Origin: Maribacter flavus
GTDB lineage: Bacteria > Bacteroidota > Bacteroidia > Flavobacteriales > Flavobacteriaceae
Direction: 5' to 3'
Assembly: GCF_008386635.1 (NCBI RefSeq)
Contig: NZ_VUOE01000003.1
Location: 1-64,000 of the forward strand
Length of the DNA: 64,000 nucleotides
The notes below the pieces were generated by a model that saw only the letters and a program-made list of their open reading frames with translations, did no database searches and was not told the origin of the DNA. Position numbers and translations under genes: made by a program. Numbering within the stretch: position 1 is the first letter of the stretch; each line of letters opens with the position of its first letter. This document shows positions 18,255 through 28,600 of this stretch, one piece after another.

Positions 18255-19969
18255 GCAATTTTCACAATTGGGTGATTGACAACGAACAGGTCATCAAGCA
18301 AAATATTATTTCAGTGGTGGAGAAGCAATCCATTATGGTTTCCTTTATGGGTTACTATCTGGAGGACAATGATAAATCCTATTCCATGGAACCCCGACCT
18401 GTGTATGATACAATTCCTGAATATCTTGAGGACAATCCCAACCATGGTACGATTACTCATATTAGATATTTTTTCGCCCTCAAAAAAGGGGATGAAACGC
18501 ATACTATGACCGCCCATATTTACGACAGGGATAAGACGGGATTCCTTTTTTCCATTGAGGAATTAGCTGTTGAGGGAACTATTATGGACCTGGCCAAAAC
18601 AAAGGGATTTGAAATTATTAAACCAATGCTGATGAAAAAATTTACTCCTTATTTGGATAGTATCGAGAACCTTCACAAAAAGATAATTGATCACGGCAAA
18701 ATAGGTGACGATACGCTCAATAAGATAAATTATAAACTCCGGTTGGACTGGAATTACTACAGCAACAGAATGGAAGGTGGGACCTTGACCAAACCGGAGA
18801 CTAGGCAAGTAATGCTTGGAGTGAGCGTGGGAGCAAAACCTTTGAACGATGTTAAGGAAATGAGCGGCCATGATAAAGCGGTTCAGGAAATTCTGCACGT
18901 TGCTCAAGGGAGTTTACGTATTGCGGAAAGTAGGATTAAGAACATGCACAAACTCATCATGAGTGAAGATGATGAGAAAAAAGAGGCACTGATAGGTGTT
19001 TGGAAGGAGGAAAATAATGAGGTCATTAATCATAAGGGCGAAAAGCAGGTTTTTCTTTCCTATGAAGAAGTACCACTGAGGATTCATGAATTGATCGATA
19101 AAACCAATGCTGAATTGGATGCCCACTTTAATTCAAAAAAGCAATCTAGGCATCCTTTGTATATCGCAGCGGACTTTCATTTAAAGTACCTGTATATTCA
19201 TCCTTTCTATGATGGCAATGGGCGCACAGCCCGATTATTGACCAATTTGATCCTGATCAGCTGCGGATATCCGCCAATCATAATTACCGATAGAACTAAA
19301 GAGGTCTATTACAGGTTGATTTCTGAAGTTCAATCCTATGGTGCGGATAAAGAACTTTTTTACGCCTTTATGGGAGAACGATTGCAGGAAACGCAGCGAT
19401 TAATTTTGGATGCCTTAGATGGTAAAGATATCAGTGAAGATGATGATTTTGATAAGGAAATAGCTTTGTTGAAAAATGAATTGAACACTAAGGAAGATGA
19501 AGTAATTATAGGATATGACGATTTAAATTTAGTTGATTTCTTAGAGGACAACGCCCTTCCCTTATTGTTGAATTTATGTGAAAAAGGCAAAAAGTTGGAA
19601 GAATTATTTAAAAAAAATCAGATATCAATTCACATAGGTCAAAAATGGGAGACTACCACTTTTAATAATGCGCATGCCCTTTTTAATAAACTTCTCCATC
19701 AAATTGAACCTAAAAACACCTATGATTTCAAAATTGATATTAGCCTTGTAGATTTTATAAAAAACGGTATAAATTCTTTTAATGTCGTTTGGAAATGTAC
19801 CCTTGACTTTGGCCGTGTTGGGTATACAATAAAATTTGATTACGAGGGTGACAGTATGAAATGGGTCAAGTTATACCATAAAAATATAAGTGCTGAGGAG
19901 CATAAGGAAATAGTCGATTCTTTTGGGAATCACTGTTTAACCGAAATTAGAAGAAGGGTTAAAAATTAA
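18251..19969 (+). CDS. Fic family protein (AMPylator-type, class II)
   Basis: In this 572-residue protein the canonical FIC motif HPFYDGNGRTAR starts at His317. An S-x-x-x-E-G inhibitory motif (SNRMEG, 171-176) lies upstream, as in class II Fic proteins with an N-terminal autoinhibitory helix. Fic enzymes transfer AMP or related groups from nucleotides to hydroxyl side chains of target proteins. The roughly 150-residue N-terminal part and a C-terminal region (about 430-572) are not recognised. The gene sits between hsdM and the PLD nuclease gene inside the restriction operon; Fic genes recur in such loci in Bacteroidetes. Target and trigger are unknown. Confidence 0.9.
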   Translation: MSNFHNWVIDNEQVIKQNIISVVEKQSIMVSFMGYYLEDNDKSYSMEPRPVYDTIPEYLEDNPNHGTITHIRYFFALKKGDETHTMTAHIYDRDKTGFLFSIEELAVEGTIMDLAKTKGFEIIKPMLMKKFTPYLDSIENLHKKIIDHGKIGDDTLNKINYKLRLDWNYYSNRMEGGTLTKPETRQVMLGVSVGAKPLNDVKEMSGHDKAVQEILHVAQGSLRIAESRIKNMHKLIMSEDDEKKEALIGVWKEENNEVINHKGEKQVFLSYEEVPLRIHELIDKTNAELDAHFNSKKQSRHPLYIAADFHLKYLYIHPFYDGNGRTARLLTNLILISCGYPPIIITDRTKEVYYRLISEVQSYGADKELFYAFMGERLQETQRLILDALDGKDISEDDDFDKEIALLKNELNTKEDEVIIGYDDLNLVDFLEDNALPLLLNLCEKGKKLEELFKKNQISIHIGQKWETTTFNNAHALFNKLLHQIEPKNTYDFKIDISLVDFIKNGINSFNVVWKCTLDFGRVGYTIKFDYEGDSMKWVKLYHKNISAEEHKEIVDSFGNHCLTEIRRRVKN

Positions 19970-19990
19970 AATCAATACTATCGGGTAAAT

Positions 19991-21268
19991 ATGCAAAAAG
20001 TACTTCGTCTTAAATCAGAATTTGAACGAATCGTCCGAAGGGCAGATGAGATACTCGTGGCTTCAGCTATGTTGACATTGGACGGGTTAAACTATTTTGA
20101 AAGACGCAAGCCGGAATGCATTTTCAATATTTTGGTCGGTATAGACCTACCAACACAGCCCAAGGCCCTTCAAAAATTGTTGGACAATGGGATTGATGCC
20201 AAGATATACAACATCAAAGGGCAATTTTTTCATCCAAAAGTTTACTTGTTCAGAATTGGAGAACAATGGACAGGTTTTGTCGGATCTGGAAATTGTACCA
20301 AGGGAGGAATCGAATCTAATTTGGAAATGACCCTCAAAACAGAAGACCAAGATACACTTATAGAATTAGCCGAATGGTTTGATTTGTATTTCGAAAAACA
20401 CGGTACGCCACTTACCCAAGAATTTATTGATGAATACGTAGTACATTATAGTGCTCGAAAGGAGCTGGAAGAGGAATTGGCTGCCAAAGTCTCAAAATTT
20501 AAAAATGAAACGGGTGTTTCTAAAGGAAGAAGGAAGCTGTCTGACTACGTCTTTACGGATCAATTTTTTCAGTTTGAACATTACAACGCTTTTACGGGAA
20601 GCAAGCCTATCTTGGACACCCCTGAGGCAAGGCAGGAACGATTTAAGGTACAGGAAAAATTACTCGACCTTCACGAAAAATTGTATCCTGAAATTCAAAA
20701 ACGGGGTTGGAAAGTTTACGAGCATCACATGCCGCAGCACATTACCTCTTCTTATTGGCACAATGAGCGTGCATCTAAAGAATTGACAGCCCTTTGGCTT
20801 CATTATGGGCGAAGTGAAGAAGAGCTGGATGCGTACCAAAAAGCCTATGGGGATAACATGACCTCCTTATTTCATATGCGATTGGAAGTCTTGGTGTTCA
20901 AGAGTCATCTTTGGATAGAACTTCGCGTGGGTAAACGAGATGGTAGTCATCCTGACCGGGGCTATATTAGAGAACAGCTTAAATCGAATGAAGTTTTTAC
21001 CTCTGAATATTTCAGGTTGCTTCAAGAATTGGATCCACCATTCACGCTCACCATTGCGAACGAAGAAGTACCGGTACATGATTTTGAAGATAAAGAGGAC
21101 TTAAAACAATTTACCCTACAGGACAATCCAGGTAAGTATTATTTCAGGATTGGTAGGGAATACCAGCCCGATGACAAGGCCATATCCAACCAACACATTG
21201 TGGGTACTATCATGAACGATTTTGAAAAGCTGTACCCTATTTACCAACTATTTAAACATAGCCTTTAA
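19991..21268 (+). CDS. Phospholipase D-like (HKD) nuclease family protein
   Basis: The 425-residue protein has one HKD-type catalytic motif: His81-x-Lys83 followed by the GSGNCTKGG segment near 97-105. A single motif implies that two subunits form the active site, as in Nuc and BfiI-type DNA nucleases. The C-terminal half (about 180-425) is unrecognised and may bind DNA. It is encoded between fic and hsdS and overlaps hsdS by one base, so it belongs to the restriction operon. A second nuclease, or an accessory effector, is more likely here than a lipase; this is inference. Confidence 0.82.
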   Translation: MQKVLRLKSEFERIVRRADEILVASAMLTLDGLNYFERRKPECIFNILVGIDLPTQPKALQKLLDNGIDAKIYNIKGQFFHPKVYLFRIGEQWTGFVGSGNCTKGGIESNLEMTLKTEDQDTLIELAEWFDLYFEKHGTPLTQEFIDEYVVHYSARKELEEELAAKVSKFKNETGVSKGRRKLSDYVFTDQFFQFEHYNAFTGSKPILDTPEARQERFKVQEKLLDLHEKLYPEIQKRGWKVYEHHMPQHITSSYWHNERASKELTALWLHYGRSEEELDAYQKAYGDNMTSLFHMRLEVLVFKSHLWIELRVGKRDGSHPDRGYIREQLKSNEVFTSEYFRLLQELDPPFTLTIANEEVPVHDFEDKEDLKQFTLQDNPGKYYFRIGREYQPDDKAISNQHIVGTIMNDFEKLYPIYQLFKHSL

Positions 21269-22539
21269 TGCAAAAAGCGAATATCATAAATAGTAACGAA
21301 GTTGTGGGCGAAAGACCTGGCTATAAACATACCAAGTTGGGTTGGATTCCGGAAGAATGGAAAGTTATTTCACTAAAAGAATTGGCAGTGATTAAAAGAG
21401 GTCGTTTTAGTCCAAGACCTAGAAATGACCCAAAATTTTATGGGGGAGATTACCCATTCGTTCAAACAGGTGATGTTTCTAATTCCAGTAATTATGTAAG
21501 AAGTCACAGCCAAACATTGAATGAGGAGGGATTAAAGGTGTCTTGTCTATTCGAAAAAGGTACTATACTGATGACGATTGCCGCAAACATTGGACATACC
21601 GGAATCCTAGCATATGATATGGCATGTCCGGATAGCTTAATCGGGATAGTTTGTGGCAAGTCAGTTGATAATCAGTTTCTAAACTATCAATTTAATTATA
21701 ATCAAAAAAGAATTGAATACTTAGCGCCGGCCGGAGCGCAAAAAAATATCAATATTGAATTTTTAGCTCCATTTAAAATTGTTACTCCACCAATAGAGGA
21801 ACAAAAATCCATTGCCCAATGCCTTTTAACATGGGACACCGCAATCACTAAACTTAACAAACTTATCAAAACCAAGCAAAAACGTAAAAAAGGCTTGATG
21901 CAGCAATTGCTTACAGGTGAAAAACGGCTACCTGGCTTTAATGGGGAGTGGAAAGAGGTAAGTCTGTCAAACATAGCAAAACGAGTTACCAGAAAAAATA
22001 CAGAGCTAAATGATAATGTTGTTACCATATCTGCACAAAAAGGATTTATAAAACAAGAAGATTTCTTCAATAAGAGAGTAGCAAGTAGCACCCTTTTGAA
22101 CTACACTTTGGTGAACAGAGGTGAATACTGTTATAACAAGAGTTATTCGAATGGTTATCCAATGGGAGCTTTTAAGCGATTGGATGATTTTGATAAGGCG
22201 GTAGTTACAACCCTGTACATCTGTTTTAGACTAAAAGAGAATGTATATTCTAATTTTATGAATCAATTTTTTGAGGCCGGAAGAATGATACAAGGGTTGA
22301 TGCGAATAGCCCAAGAAGGTGGTAGGGCACATGGACTACTCAATATTGGCCTTTCAGACTTTTTTGGATTGAAATTACAAATACCGTCACATAAGGAGCA
22401 GACAGCTATTGCACAAATCTTAAATGCAGCGGATAAAGAAATTCAATTGCTTCAAGAGCAACTGAAACAGCTTGAACTACAGAAAAAGGGTATGATGCAG
22501 CAACTTTTGACAGGTAAAAGGAGGTTAATTAATAATTAG
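21268..22539 (+). CDS. hsdS: Type I restriction-modification specificity subunit
   Basis: The 423-residue HsdS has two target-recognition domains (about 25-185 and 225-385), each followed by a long helix ending in a conserved repeat: KKGLMQQLLTGEKRL in the middle and KKGMMQQLLTGKRRL at the C-terminus. This duplicated layout is diagnostic. It determines the two halves of the recognition sequence and bridges HsdM and HsdR. The start overlaps the stop of the PLD nuclease gene by one base. Confidence 0.95.
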   Translation: MQKANIINSNEVVGERPGYKHTKLGWIPEEWKVISLKELAVIKRGRFSPRPRNDPKFYGGDYPFVQTGDVSNSSNYVRSHSQTLNEEGLKVSCLFEKGTILMTIAANIGHTGILAYDMACPDSLIGIVCGKSVDNQFLNYQFNYNQKRIEYLAPAGAQKNINIEFLAPFKIVTPPIEEQKSIAQCLLTWDTAITKLNKLIKTKQKRKKGLMQQLLTGEKRLPGFNGEWKEVSLSNIAKRVTRKNTELNDNVVTISAQKGFIKQEDFFNKRVASSTLLNYTLVNRGEYCYNKSYSNGYPMGAFKRLDDFDKAVVTTLYICFRLKENVYSNFMNQFFEAGRMIQGLMRIAQEGGRAHGLLNIGLSDFFGLKLQIPSHKEQTAIAQILNAADKEIQLLQEQLKQLELQKKGMMQQLLTGKRRLINN

Positions 22540-22545
22540 AGTACT

Positions 22546-23379
22546 ATGGGCTTATTAGGCAAGAAATGGAACACGTATCATACCAAGGGCATTAGAAAGA
22601 AGTATGTTTTTAGGTATATGGATGAAGCAAAGGTCACAAGCTTTTTGGAGTTAAAAGCACTTTATATGCCAGCGATGTACCGTTTCGATGATAAGCTTGA
22701 AGGAATATCCACCTACGATATAACGGAGGTAAGAACGGGCTATGATATTTGTTTTGTGGATAATGAGAAAGAAATTAATCCAAAAATGCTGGCAGATTGG
22801 AGAGATTTAAAAACAAAATCAAAAAAGAAGCTGAGTGACATAGGACATAAACTGAAACTAACGCAGTCTGCACACTATGTAAGCTGCTGGTTTAACTCGG
22901 ACAGAGAATCAGATGGGATGTGGAGATTCTATGCAAGGGAAAATGGATTTGCAGTCAAAATAGATAGGAAAGTGTTTCAGCGAACCATCAAGGATTCGGT
23001 TGAATCGAATATTAACAACAAGGAACAAAGAGTCGTTGTTGGAAGGATAAAATATCAGGATTATCCAAGGGTAATTGAAAATGAACAGGACAATACTGTT
23101 CTCTATTTGGCTTTCAGAAAGGATGAATCTTTTGCTCATGAAAATGAATATAGAGTGGTTGTAATAGACACCACCAACACCGAAGACAAGCAAGGGAATT
23201 TATTATACAAACTGGAAAATTTCGACGATTTACCCATTTCAATAATTATACATCCCGCAATGAATGAAGGTTTGTTTCGAAAATACAAGAAACAGTTTGA
23301 ATCCTTTGGTAATAACATCACTGTTAGAAAATCTGAACTAGAGCCCTTTTATCAGTTTTACGACAGGTTAAAAGATTAA
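22546..23379 (+). CDS. DUF2971 family protein
   Basis: The 277-residue protein has the features of DUF2971: an N-terminal segment with FRYMDE and a L-x-x-P-x-x-FDD-like stretch (MYRFDDKLEG), a central SCWF-x-x-x-x-E-S-D-G-M-W-R-F-Y motif (about 119-134) and a C-terminal R-x-E-x-E-Y-R-like segment (HENEYRVV). The family has no firmly established biochemical activity but often occurs in phage-defence loci. It lies between hsdS and the first cyclase gene, 6 bases after one and 5 before the other. A 10-base direct repeat AGTACTATGG marks both of its junctions. Confidence 0.82.
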   Translation: MGLLGKKWNTYHTKGIRKKYVFRYMDEAKVTSFLELKALYMPAMYRFDDKLEGISTYDITEVRTGYDICFVDNEKEINPKMLADWRDLKTKSKKKLSDIGHKLKLTQSAHYVSCWFNSDRESDGMWRFYARENGFAVKIDRKVFQRTIKDSVESNINNKEQRVVVGRIKYQDYPRVIENEQDNTVLYLAFRKDESFAHENEYRVVVIDTTNTEDKQGNLLYKLENFDDLPISIIIHPAMNEGLFRKYKKQFESFGNNITVRKSELEPFYQFYDRLKD

Positions 23380-23384
23380 GTACT

Positions 23385-24116
23385 ATGGCAAATTTAAGAA
23401 TGATTCAAAGGTTGAACGAGGCTTATGGCAAACAAAGTGTGATTCGAAATTTAGATTTAGACTCAAGGTCTTTAAATGAATCGTTTTCTAGTGCACTTTC
23501 AAGGAAATTTAGAAATCTAGGACAGGGAAATCTTTATACACATCATTTCCAAAATAGGATGCCCGCGGATCTAGCCTTTTTATTTATTGATATTTGTAGT
23601 TTCTCTACCCGTTTTTCCCATTTAGATGGAAATGGTATTGCAAATATTCTAGATCAGTATTATCAGATTGTAATTCCCATTATATATAAATACAATGGCG
23701 AAATTGACAAAATCATAGGGGACGGCATTATTTGTGTTTTCGGACCTCCTTTCTATGAGGGTAATGCAAATCAATGTATAAAGCAAGCTGATTTATGTGC
23801 CAAAGAAATTATATCGAAAACCAATTCCACAATTTTTTATTCAAAGGTCGCATTGCATTTCGGTACAATTGTTTACTACAATAATACTTCAGTACATTAT
23901 GAGGAATATACTGTTGTAGGCAAGCCCGTAACAGAACTTTTTAGGCTTGAAGGCGTTAGTGTTGATAAAAGGGTGAATTATTATTCAGGAGTTTCTAAAA
24001 TTGATTATTACAATATTGGATTGTATGAATTCGGATGGCAAGTATTAGGTCCTTTTAGTACAGGAAGTTTGAAAGGGGTAAGCTACACTGCTTTTAAAAC
24101 AAAACATAAGATATAA
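23385..24116 (+). CDS. Class III nucleotidyl cyclase, first of a tandem pair (Pycsar-type)
   Basis: The 243-residue protein has a class III cyclase domain from about residue 60 on. The first metal-binding aspartate is Asp69 (FIDI), the second is Asp113 in IIGDG, and a lysine (Lys109) occupies the classic purine-specificity position. The partner specificity position, usually Asp, is Thr176, the transition-state Asn is Thr183, and the Arg is kept (Arg187). The roughly 55-residue N-terminal extension is not recognised. No membrane segment is seen. It overlaps the second cyclase gene by one base. The missing Asn suggests it may need a partner for activity, since class III active sites form at dimer interfaces. 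Confidence 0.85.
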   Translation: MANLRMIQRLNEAYGKQSVIRNLDLDSRSLNESFSSALSRKFRNLGQGNLYTHHFQNRMPADLAFLFIDICSFSTRFSHLDGNGIANILDQYYQIVIPIIYKYNGEIDKIIGDGIICVFGPPFYEGNANQCIKQADLCAKEIISKTNSTIFYSKVALHFGTIVYYNNTSVHYEEYTVVGKPVTELFRLEGVSVDKRVNYYSGVSKIDYYNIGLYEFGWQVLGPFSTGSLKGVSYTAFKTKHKI

Positions 24117-25132
24117 TGGCTCTAGAAGATACTTTGGCACTAATCGATGAGGAAGTCAAAACGATGGTTGACTCCAATTTTGCTGTTAACCTATCATATA
24201 CTGAGTTGGTTCCAAGTATTGATGATTCAGGGTTGACTTTTCCAAGCGTTTCCAATAATAAGATTGACACCTTAGAATTAATAACTTGTGTTTTATTCAT
24301 CGACGTTCGAAAATCCACTGAAATTTCATCAAGCCATCACAATAAAACCCTGGTGAAATTATATAGCGCTTTTGTAAGATCCATGGTACAGGCAGCAAAT
24401 TATCATGGTGGTAAAGTCCGTAACATCATTGGAGACAGGGTGATGGTTGTTTTTGATAGCAAGGATTGTATCAAAAATGCTGTAAACACCGCAATATTAC
24501 TAAACTCTGTTTCCAAGTATATCATCAACAAACACTTTCGACATAATGAGATTCAATGTGGGATTGGAATTGATTATGGCAAAATGCAAGTTGTCAAAAC
24601 AGGCTCCAAAAAACGAGGAGAAGAAAATCGTGAGTACAAAGCCCTTGTTTGGCTTGGTAATACAGCCAATATAGCGTCTAAATTAACCGATGTAGCAAAT
24701 AAAAAAATTGAGTACACGGAATATGTAATTGAGTATATGGACAATTGGCATTTTCTTTCTGGACTAATGAATCCTGATAGTTCAAAATTATCTCCTTTTC
24801 TGGGAGCATTGACTCCACTGCCAAGTGAACCAACAAAAAGAAAAGTTTCCTTGTCAGAAAAGGAATTTTTAAGAAGAATTAGTGACTCTACACTCGGAGT
24901 AGGATTTGACCTTCTTGGAGAGATAAAGTCCTTTAAAAAAAACCACAAAAGTATCAAGACCAAATCCATTCTTATTACAGAAGAAGTCTATAAGCTTTTG
25001 TCTAAAAATTATCCTGAGATGCAATGCGTAAAAGAGGGCCATTGGAAAGTACAAAGTCATATTGACAAATCATTTTATTCTGGAGTTGTTTACGGTGCGG
25101 ACACATTCTATATAGCGGCACAAAAATTATGA
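24116..25132 (+). CDS. pycC: Class III nucleotidyl cyclase, second of the pair (probable pyrimidine cyclase of a Pycsar system)
   Basis: The 338-residue protein has a class III cyclase domain at about 58-195. Both metal aspartates are present (Asp63 in FIDV and Asp107 in IIGDR), with Asn185 in the transition-state position. The specificity positions differ from purine cyclases: Asn103 in place of Lys and Val178 in place of Asp, and Lys189 in place of Arg. The C-terminal extension (about 200-338) is typical of defence cyclases and unrecognised. Such divergence and the DUF5706 neighbour fit a cCMP/cUMP-forming Pycsar enzyme that senses phage and signals to the effector. The nucleotide actually made is not determined by sequence. 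Confidence 0.85.
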   Translation: MALEDTLALIDEEVKTMVDSNFAVNLSYTELVPSIDDSGLTFPSVSNNKIDTLELITCVLFIDVRKSTEISSSHHNKTLVKLYSAFVRSMVQAANYHGGKVRNIIGDRVMVVFDSKDCIKNAVNTAILLNSVSKYIINKHFRHNEIQCGIGIDYGKMQVVKTGSKKRGEENREYKALVWLGNTANIASKLTDVANKKIEYTEYVIEYMDNWHFLSGLMNPDSSKLSPFLGALTPLPSEPTKRKVSLSEKEFLRRISDSTLGVGFDLLGEIKSFKKNHKSIKTKSILITEEVYKLLSKNYPEMQCVKEGHWKVQSHIDKSFYSGVVYGADTFYIAAQKL

Positions 25133-25135
25133 GGT

Positions 25136-25654
25136 ATGGAAGAAAAACTGGAACTTATTTTTAAGAATGTTAACGATTGGTTGAAGTTTGCGGAAACAAA
25201 AAATGCTATGCTTCTTGGGTTTAATGGCGTAGTATTTTTTGGTATTCTCAAATTGTTTATTTGGCAAAGTTTCCCTGATGTTCTCTCCTTAAAAATTTAT
25301 TTAGTTTCAGCAATGATAATGCTTTCTGTAAGTTCACTAGGAGCGTTATTATCGTTTGTACCTAATTTGAAAATATTAAGACCTTCATTCGACTTTAAAA
25401 AGGAAAATGACAATTTTCTATACTTTGATGTTCTTCGTTGTAAAACGGCAAATGATATTATCAATAGATATAGAAATGAAAATGAGAAAATAGAAGACTA
25501 TCATAAGCATTTAGCGGAGCAAATCATAACTAATGCAACGATTACAAAAAGGAAATATGATTATTTTACTTTAGCTCTTTGGTTGAGTATCTCTTCATTT
25601 CTCACACCAATATTGGGTGCTGTTTTTTTTATCTATAACTACACAAAGCAATAA
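25136..25654 (+). CDS. pycTM: Pycsar transmembrane effector (DUF5706, PycTM-like)
   Basis: The 172-residue membrane protein matches the DUF5706 pattern of Pycsar effectors: an E-T-K-N-A segment followed by the first helix (about 24-43, LLGFNGVVFF), a second helix (53-75), a polar central region (76-125), the H-L-x-E-Q-I stretch near 125-130, and a final helix (145-167) after K-R-K-Y. In described Pycsar systems such proteins bind a cyclic pyrimidine nucleotide and damage the membrane, killing the infected cell. It follows the second cyclase by 3 bases and overlaps hsdR by one base, so its expression is tied to both. Confidence 0.85.
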   Translation: MEEKLELIFKNVNDWLKFAETKNAMLLGFNGVVFFGILKLFIWQSFPDVLSLKIYLVSAMIMLSVSSLGALLSFVPNLKILRPSFDFKKENDNFLYFDVLRCKTANDIINRYRNENEKIEDYHKHLAEQIITNATITKRKYDYFTLALWLSISSFLTPILGAVFFIYNYTKQ

Positions 25655-28600
25655 TGGAAACACCATCCTTCAAAGAAGACCATATTTCGCAAATCCCAGC
25701 ATTGCAACTGCTTATTAAGATGGGGTATACCTATATAAATCAGCAAGAAGCCAATGAAGCTCGAGGTAACAAACTGTCCAATGTATTACTGGAGGATATA
25801 CTGCGAAAGCAGTTGCACAAAATAAATTCAGTTAAATTGTCTTCGACAAAAGAAGTGCCCTTTAGCGATGGCAATATTGAAAACGCCATTATTGCCTTAC
25901 GGGACGTACCCTTGGTTGATGGCTATTTGACCACCTCCCAAAAAATATATGAATTGCTCACTTTAGGGAAATCCCTAGAGCAAATCGTGGATGGCGACCG
26001 TAAAAGTTTTGACATACATTACATAGATTGGAAAAACCCAAAGAATAATGTTTTCCATGTTACCGAGGAATTTAATGTACTCCGTAGTGGACGCAAAGAT
26101 CATTATCGCCCAGACATCGTCCTGTTTGTTAATGGTATTCCACTAGCTGTTATTGAATGTAAACGCCCGGATTTAAAGGAACCTTTAGAGCAGGCTATTT
26201 CACAGCAATTGCGAAATCAGCAAGATGATGGCATTAGAAGTTTGTATGCGATTGCACAATTACTGCTGGTGTTAACGGTGAATGAAGGTAGCTATGCTAC
26301 TACGGGTACGGAACCCAAATTTTGGGCCAAATGGAAGGAAAGCTTCCGTTCAAAAAAAGAAGAAGCTACCTTTAATGAAGAACTATTTCGGCTTAAAAAT
26401 CAAGCATTGCCCAAAGAAATAAAAGGGCAAATGTTCGTAGAACGTTTTAAATATGTAAAGGCCCATTTTGAACAACTTGAAGGGGAAGAAATACAACCAA
26501 CGCCCCAGGATGCATATTTATACAACCTCTGTAGGCCCAAGAGACTGTTGGAGCTGGCCTTTGATTTTATATTATTTGATAACGGCATCAAAAAGGTAGC
26601 ACGTTACCAACAGTATTTTGCTATTAAAAAGGCTATGGAGCAATTAACCAAACTCAATAACGGCAAACGTCAAGGAGGGGTTGTTTGGCATACACAGGGT
26701 AGTGGAAAATCATTGACCATGGTACTATTGGCACAGGCTATAGCCTTGGAACCAACTATTAAGAATCCTAAAATTATTCTTGTAACTGATAGAACGGATT
26801 TGGATAGGCAGATAACTGGGACATTTCAAAAATGTGGTTACGATGATGTAGAAAATGCGAAGACAGGAAGTCAGTTAGTAGAGCTTTTGGAAAATAAAAA
26901 TGATGCAGTTGTAACTACCATCATCAATAAATTTGAAACCGCCGTAAAACGAATCAACACACCTTTGGAAAGCCCCAATATTTTCGTATTGGTTGATGAG
27001 GGCCATCGTACGCAGCACGGTACTTTCAATATTGAAATGCAGAAAACATTGCCCAATGCATGTTTTATCGCATTTACTGGTACACCTTTGTTTAAAAAGG
27101 ACAAGAATACATTATCCAAGTTTGGAACTATTATCGATAGCTATACCGTAGACCAAGCGGTTAAGGACCAAACAGTAGTGCCTCTGCTCTATGAAGGTAG
27201 ACATGCACTCCAAGATGTAAACGCAGCCGCTTTGGATAATTACTTCAATATGATTTCCGAGCCTTTGTCCCCATATGAAAGGGCAGATTTGAAAAAGAAA
27301 TTTAGTAAGGCAGACCAACTAAATATCGCGGAACAAAAGATTTATGCCATTTGCTGGGATATTACCAAGCACTACCAAAAGAATTTTCAAGGAACTGGTT
27401 TCAAAGGTCAGGTAGTTTGTCAAAGCAAGGCGGCCGCAGTTAAGTACAAGAATTTTTTGGATAGTATAGGGTTGGTGACTTCTGAACTGGTCATTTCACC
27501 TCCCGATGAACGGGAAGGGGAAGATTCCGCCTTTGGCCAAACCCCGGATTCTGTAAAACAATTCTGGCACCGCATGATGGATGAACATGGCTCTGCAAAT
27601 AAGTACCAACAGAATATTGTGAACCGTTTTAAGAATGATAATCAACCGGAATTGATAATAGTGGTGGACAAGCTTCTTACAGGTTTCGATGCCCCAAATA
27701 ATACGGTCTTATATTTAACAAGGAAACTTTTGGGGCATACCCTGTTACAGGCAATCGCCAGGGTAAATCGTGTCTACCCTGATAAAGATTATGGTTATGT
27801 AATAGATTATTATGGTGTGCTCCAAGAATTGGATAGTGCCATTAAAACGTATTCTACGTTCGAGGATTTTGATGAATTACAATTACAGGGAACTATAACA
27901 AACATTGCCAGTGAGGTAAAACGCTTGCCCCAGGTTCATTCAGATTTATGGCAGTTGTTCAACTCCATAGAAAATAAAAAGGATGCGGAGGCATATCAAC
28001 AATTATTGAGGGATGAGGCAATAAGGACAAAATTTTACAATAGGTTGTCCAGTTACGCCAGAATTCTAAAATTAGCATTGTCTTCTATTGAGTTTCATAA
28101 ATCTACCCCGGATAAACAACTTAATAGATATAAAGATGATTTAGCATTTTTCGTAAAGCTCAGAAATTCCGTAATATCAAGATATTCGGACAAAATTGAC
28201 TACAAGAAATATGAAGGTCAAATTCAAAAATTAATCGACACGCATATACCTACGGAAGGAGTGGTCAAGTTAACGGATTTGGTGAACATCTTTGATAAAG
28301 AGGCCTTTGAACAGGAAGTAGAAAAAGTAGTTGGAAAGGCTGCCAAAGCTGATATGATTGCATCGCGTACTTCAAAGCATATCAGTGAAAAGATGGATGA
28401 AGATCCAGCTTTCTATAAAAGATTTTCACAGTTGATCAAGGAAGCCATAGATGACTATTTACAAAAGCGAATAAACGAAGCCGAATACCTCAAAAAGATG
28501 GAAGAAATTATGGAAGCTGTGCTGAACAAAACAGATTCGGAACTACCTGATTCCTTAAAAGAAAAGGAGGTAGCTCGGGCATTTTATGGTATTTCTTTGG

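Noticed and set aside
18276-18509. Alternate-frame ORF at the start of the fic gene
   Set aside because: Shadow of the Fic N-terminal region in the +1 frame, with low-complexity composition.
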